From: Chlamydiales bacterium
GTDB lineage: Bacteria > Chlamydiota > Chlamydiia > Chlamydiales > JAAKFR01
Assembly: GCA_022601635.1 (NCBI GenBank)
Contig: JAJACG010000032.1
Location: forward strand, 72,024-107,643
DNA length: 35,620 bases
Direction of reading: 5' to 3'
Shown: piece by piece, positions 32,394 to 35,620 of the stretch
How the letters are laid out: every line of letters begins with the position of its first letter
Position numbering within the stretch: the first letter of the stretch is position 1
Notes under the pieces: generated by a model
Seen by the model: only the letters and a program-made list of their open reading frames with translations
Database searches by the model: none
Told to the model about the DNA's origin: nothing
Program-made: the position numbers and the translations under genes

Positions 32394-33087
32394 AAAACGG
32401 TACAGCGGTCGCAATGTAGTCGACGGCCTCAGCTTCGAAGTCGATCCAGGAGAGGTAGTCGGCCTTATCGGTCCCAATGGCGCCGGTAAAACCACCTCCT
32501 TCTACATGACCATCGGTTTGATTCGCCCCGACAGCGGACAGATCATCTTTCAAAATGAAGATGTCACCAATACCCCAATGCATGAGCGTGCCAAAATGGG
32601 CATGGGCTACCTCGCTCAAGAACCCTCCATCTTCAAAAGCCTCACCGTCGAAGAAAACATCCTTATTGTTCTTGAAAAGACCAAATTGAATCGAGATGAA
32701 AAAAAAGAGCGCCTACAGCAGCTGCTAAATGAACTCAACCTCACCCATCTTGCCAAGAAAAAGGCTGCCGCTCTCTCAGGCGGTGAAAGACGGCGTCTCG
32801 AAATTACCCGCGCCCTTGTCACAAATCCCACCTTCTTATTACTCGATGAACCCTTCGCTAATATCGACCCTCTCGCCATTGCTGATGTCAAAGCGCTCAT
32901 CCAAATGCTCGCTAAAAAGGGTATCTCTGTTCTAATCACCGACCATAACGCACGCGAAATCCTCTCTATTGTCGATCGCGCCTACCTCGTTCGCGATGGG
33001 AAACTCTTCCTGCAAGGAACCCCCAAAGAGCTGCTCAAAAATAGCGACGCCAAAAAGTACTACTTAGGCGCCGACTTCGCAATGTAA
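32371..33087 (+). CDS. lptB: LPS export ABC transporter ATP-binding protein LptB
   Basis: The 238-residue ATPase has Walker A GPNGAGKTTSFYM, the Q-loop region YLAQEPSIFKSLTVEENI, signature LSGGERRRLEITRAL, Walker B FLLLDEPFANIDP and the switch His in ITDHNAREIL. The motifs LAQEPSIF and DHNVRE-like are typical of LptB (YhbG). Two copies drive lipopolysaccharide extraction from the inner membrane with LptF/LptG, which are not in the window. AGGAG precedes the ATG. The end overlaps the convergent amidotransferase gene by 28 bases. Confidence 0.96.
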   Translation: MLRIVQIKKRYSGRNVVDGLSFEVDPGEVVGLIGPNGAGKTTSFYMTIGLIRPDSGQIIFQNEDVTNTPMHERAKMGMGYLAQEPSIFKSLTVEENILIVLEKTKLNRDEKKERLQQLLNELNLTHLAKKKAAALSGGERRRLEITRALVTNPTFLLLDEPFANIDPLAIADVKALIQMLAKKGISVLITDHNAREILSIVDRAYLVRDGKLFLQGTPKELLKNSDAKKYYLGADFAM

Positions 33088-33617
33088 TTAGAAAAGATGC
33101 GATCCCCCACCTCGGTGCCAATCGAATCTGGATGAAACTGCACACCCACAATCGGGAGACTACTATGACGAATCGCCATCACCTCACCATCCGCCTTAGC
33201 AATCACCTCTAAACAGGAGGGCAACTTATCAATCACAAGCGAGTGGTAGCGCATCGCCAAAAAGGGTGAACTAATTCCCTCAAACAGCGGATCACCCCAA
33301 TGCTCCACCCAGGACTGCTTCCCGTGACAAACAGTATGTGCCCGCCTCACCTTTGCACCAAAATAGGAACCAATCAGCTGATGCCCCATACAGATGCCCA
33401 AAATCGGCAGACCGCTGCTCATCAACTCAATAGAGAGCCTACTCTTGCTAGGATGACCAGGACCTGGCCCAATTACAATTGCTTGGGGATCAAGCGCCAA
33501 GCAGCTCTTCTTTGTCGCTCTATCATAGCGCACAACCTCAACCGCCACATCCTGTTTTTTCAATGCAGCGACAATGTTGAAAGTGAAACTATCTTCATTG
33601 TCGATCAGCAAGAGCAT
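33060..33617 (-). CDS. Class I glutamine amidotransferase (TrpG/PabA type)
   Basis: The product from [20 protein letters not shown] is 185 residues; a longer frame upstream overlaps the GT61 gene more deeply and lacks the family start. Motifs are VIGPGPGHPS (oxyanion strand), nucleophile GICMGHQLIG and the catalytic His/Glu in VGVQFHPDSIGTEVG. These are the ammonia-making partners of anthranilate or aminodeoxychorismate synthase. No trpE/pabB is present here. With folK in the window a folate role (PabA) is attractive but unproven. It overlaps GT61 by 23 bases and lptB by 28. Confidence 0.88.
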   Translation of the reverse strand: MLLLIDNEDSFTFNIVAALKKQDVAVEVVRYDRATKKSCLALDPQAIVIGPGPGHPSKSRLSIELMSSGLPILGICMGHQLIGSYFGAKVRRAHTVCHGKQSWVEHWGDPLFEGISSPFLAMRYHSLVIDKLPSCLEVIAKADGEVMAIRHSSLPIVGVQFHPDSIGTEVGDRIFSNYIAKSAPK

Positions 33618-34887
33618 GCAAAAGTGCCTTTTCGAAAAGCATTGGATCGACAGTAAAATCTGGATCCTCAGCTGCTTCAGATTCTCCAAAGAGGTAGTGA
33701 TAGCGAAGCTCTGCCGCTGACGCTACCTCCCAGTAACAGCGATGCGTATAGACTGGAGCAAAAAGCTCCAATACTGGCGTTCCCTTCTCACAAAAAGCGA
33801 GATGGGAAAGGCCAGCACCATGCGGAGCAACCACAATCTCTGCCGAAGCAAAAAGCGCCATCTGCTCAGCAAAGGGCAGACCACTCGTAGTGGCCAACTC
33901 AAAACCCTCACGCTCCAAAATAGGCCACAGCTCATCCTCATTCAAAATACGACGCTTGTCCGCATCGCGCCTTGATAAATAGAGCTTTCTCCTCTTGTCA
34001 ATTGGCTTTACATTCAAAGTGCGCAGAAAGTGGCAGACCCAAGGTGTTGGCATCGGCGGATAGGGAGGGACGATAAGCTCTTTGGCATAGACTCCTTGCA
34101 CTTTCGAAGCGTCAATAATGCGACTTTGGTCAATACCAGCTAGCTTCAAGCTTTCCCGTTGAAATCGTTTGCCTTGATCGATGTAGATTTTGCAATCGAG
34201 ATCTTTGATAAAGACAAGACGTGGCAGCACCTCATACATCCAGTGGTAAAACATATCCTGCCAACCAAGTGTGAGCGAAACCACCTTTTCATGCCGTTCC
34301 ATCTTTGGGAAAAAACGCTTGCTTGTGAAGTTAAATAGATCATGTTCTTCTGGCTTTTTGCCATCGACCGGTCGGATATTGCTGCAAATCAAACGACCAA
34401 AGGAGTCCAGATTGCCGCCAAGCGAGGTGGCAATGCCATTTTTGAGACTAAAGCTTCCAAGCGCAGGCACTGTGGCAAAGCTGCCAGTAAAACAGTCACA
34501 CTTTTGCGCACCAACAGTCTTGGGCAGCAAGAGTGAAATCCTCTGCTCTTCTTTCATTTTCTCAAGGAGATACTGAACAACTCGGTTATTGGAGATTCTG
34601 CTAATATTTGCAACGCTGGGAAATTCAGATCCTGACGCTAACCCCTTGGGTGTTAGTGAAGGCGAGAATGGTGCAGCGGTGCGGAGATTGGTAGAAGATT
34701 CAATGAGCGAGTTATTCAGTGTCTCCTCAAGAGGAAGATCGAAGAGACCCGAGGGCACACCAAAGATTGAGAAGCTGCGCTTTTTCAACCCGCGGGCAAA
34801 AAGAGCGCAGCTGCGTTTGAAACCAAGTCGAAGCGACCTGACCGCTCTACTTAGAAAAGATTTCTTCTGGCTTAAAGAAGAATGCAA
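33595..34887 (-). CDS. GT61-family glycosyltransferase carrying an in-frame mobile element
   Basis: The 430-residue frame begins with TTG at 34887, overlapping ndk by 41 bases. Residues 1-54 are basic, with a [10 protein letters not shown] ending. Residues 55-107 are translated mobile element ([16 protein letters not shown] to QYL). The remainder is a DUF563/GT61 domain: [20 protein letters not shown], the [14 protein letters not shown] region, [20 protein letters not shown] and [20 protein letters not shown]61 enzymes add sugars such as xylose or arabinose-like residues to glycans; the bacterial substrates are mostly unknown, likely surface polysaccharide. The inserted 53 codons keep the frame. 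Whether the protein starts at TTG, or after the insert at the Met of KMKEEQ, cannot be decided by eye. Confidence 0.82.
   Translation of the reverse strand: MHSSLSQKKSFLSRAVRSLRLGFKRSCALFARGLKKRSFSIFGVPSGLFDLPLEETLNNSLIESSTNLRTAAPFSPSLTPKGLASGSEFPSVANISRISNNRVVQYLLEKMKEEQRISLLLPKTVGAQKCDCFTGSFATVPALGSFSLKNGIATSLGGNLDSFGRLICSNIRPVDGKKPEEHDLFNFTSKRFFPKMERHEKVVSLTLGWQDMFYHWMYEVLPRLVFIKDLDCKIYIDQGKRFQRESLKLAGIDQSRIIDASKVQGVYAKELIVPPYPPMPTPWVCHFLRTLNVKPIDKRRKLYLSRRDADKRRILNEDELWPILEREGFELATTSGLPFAEQMALFASAEIVVAPHGAGLSHLAFCEKGTPVLELFAPVYTHRCYWEVASAAELRYHYLFGESEAAEDPDFTVDPMLFEKALLHALADRQ
34566..34726 (+). repeat. Palindromic mobile element, copy 5, inside the GT61 gene
   Basis: The ends are GGAGATACTGAACAACTCG and GAGTTATTCAGTGTCTCC, with the inner hairpin CTAACCCCTTGGGTGTTAG. 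A perfect direct repeat CTCAAG flanks it (34561-34566 and 34726-34731), leaving a 159-base core. In the GT61 reading direction the core is exactly codons 55-107 and the flanks each encode Leu-Glu. Confidence 0.93.
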
Positions 34888-35266
34888 CCTCTACCTTCGC
34901 TGTTTCTGGCGCATCTGATCCATGCACCGCATTTGCATCAATTGACTCGGCAAAGTCAGCGCGAATAGTTCCCGCTGCCGCCTCCTGAGGATTGGTTGCT
35001 CCCATCACCTCTCGGTTCTTCAAGATCGCCCCATCACCCTCAAGCACCGAAACCACCACCGGTCCGGAAATCATGAAGTCTACCAAATCATTGTAAAAGG
35101 GTCTCCCTTTATGAACCGCGTAGAATGCTTCAGCTTGCTCTTTTGATAGATGCAGCATGCGAGTCGCTGCAATTGAAAGACCTGCCTTCTCAAAACGAGC
35201 CATGATCTGACCGATCACTCCCTTTTTCACTGCATCTGGCTTAATAATTGATAATGTCTGCTCCAT
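34847..35266 (-). CDS. ndk: Nucleoside diphosphate kinase
   Basis: The 139-residue enzyme swaps gamma-phosphates between nucleoside tri- and diphosphates through a phospho-histidine. Seen are [20 protein letters not shown], the [13 protein letters not shown] helix, [27 protein letters not shown] (catalytic His in NAVHGSD) and the terminal [12 protein letters not shown]. The ATG at 35264-35266 gives the standard start; a GTG two codons upstream is possible. It lies between element copies 5 and 6 and upstream of GT61 on the same strand. Confidence 0.97.
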   Translation of the reverse strand: MEQTLSIIKPDAVKKGVIGQIMARFEKAGLSIAATRMLHLSKEQAEAFYAVHKGRPFYNDLVDFMISGPVVVSVLEGDGAILKNREVMGATNPQEAAAGTIRADFAESIDANAVHGSDAPETAKVEVAFFFKPEEIFSK

Positions 35267-35545
35267 AACCACTTACGTTCCCTTTTAGTTTTTAAGTTTG
35301 TTAAGCCTTTTGGCTGATTGTGTTCCGATTACAGAAGCTCCGCTAATAGCCGCCTAGCATCTTCTGCTACAATTTGCGATCACCAAGGCCTAGCTCCACA
35401 CTAGGCAAAATATGGCCAAAACTCCTATTTGTGGCTCAAAGGATAGTCCCTGACGACATTAATTTGAAGGTAGAAATCATTCTTAAACTATGGAAAATAT
35501 TTTATCTCCACCATCAAGAAAGTGAGTTAGGGGAGCCCTGATCAA
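35267..35545. other. Intergenic region upstream of ndk
   Basis: About 280 bases without a recognisable gene, tRNA or clear hairpin. It must contain the ndk promoter on the minus strand, but I see no convincing -35/-10 pair. Confidence 0.4.
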
Positions 35546-35620
35546 GGAGATACTGAATAACTCGGTTATTGGAGATTCTGCCAAGATTTGCGACGCTGCG
35601 AAATTCGGAGCCTGACGCTA
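35546..35620 (+). repeat. Palindromic mobile element, copy 6 (cut by window edge)
   Basis: The left end GGAGATACTGAATAACTCGG and the following 55 bases are nearly the same as copy 5, including CCTGACGCTA. The right half lies outside the window. Confidence 0.88.

Noticed and set aside
34589-34918. Plus-strand frame starting inside element copy 5
   Set aside because: It consists of element sequence plus antisense of GT61 and ndk. The same element frame is open in copies 2 and 6, which is a property of the element and not a gene.
6578-35620. The repeated elements as a CRISPR array
   Set aside because: The copies are kilobases apart, about 160 bases long and have terminal inverted repeats; no regular spacers or cas genes are present.

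Overview
The window is a gene-dense piece of a bacterial chromosome from the order Chlamydiales. It is probably an environmental ('Chlamydia-like') lineage rather than Chlamydia itself. The evidence is gene content and order: pheT / MORN-type lipoprotein / ogt; trhO / rpsD / murJ / nfo; and hemA / second gyrB-gyrA pair (parE-parC) / two small ORFs / rluD / khpA / kdsA / lptC-like / lptA / lptB. I recall these as runs of neighbours in Chlamydia trachomatis (recollection, not a search). An AsnRS gene, a GT61 glycosyltransferase, abundant short mobile repeats and family-specific secreted proteins argue for an amoeba-type chlamydia. Genus cannot be set from the sequence alone.

Layout. 1-2115: end of an HsdR-N-like gene, hpf, tRNA-Arg(TCG), recO, a small secreted protein and tRNA-Leu(GAG). 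2173-9098: a yidD-alpha/beta hydrolase fusion and a LysM protein bracket an accessory island of about 5 kb. The island carries a DUF2608 HAD-like gene, two copies of a two-gene cassette (small Cys-rich secreted protein plus a larger secreted protein, one copy extended by an FKBP prolyl isomerase domain), a third 3' remnant, and a scar joining the LysM 3' end to the hydrolase 3' end. The scar fits a past tandem duplication. 9137-12965: pheT, MORN-type lipoprotein, ogt. 13001-15016: two tandem paralogues with the bilobed hydrophobic domain typical of Inc proteins, plus a 57-residue protein. 15189-22392: DEAD-box helicase with a long Gly/Arg/Ser/Lys repeat tail, trhO, rpsD, murJ, nfo, asnS. 22594-33087: hemA, topoisomerase IV genes and rluD in a tightly coupled run, khpA, tRNA-Arg(TCT), then folK-kdsA-lptC-lptA-lptB, a lipopolysaccharide (Kdo synthesis and LPS export) operon with overlapping genes. 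33060-35266: a TrpG/PabA-type glutamine amidotransferase, the GT61 protein and ndk on the minus strand.

The most interesting structure is a family of about 160-bp elements with 15-18 bp terminal inverted repeats, an inner inverted repeat and a central hairpin. I find six copies plus one diverged relative. They lie at most junctions between conserved gene blocks, and several enter coding sequence. One is inserted in frame in the GT61 gene (53 codons, flanked by a perfect 6-bp direct repeat that itself encodes Leu-Glu). One supplies the 5' coding end or start region of ogt. Two supply the stop codons of neighbouring genes. One sits directly upstream of the parE start codon. They behave like a chlamydial counterpart of the protein-tolerated palindromic elements known in Rickettsia.
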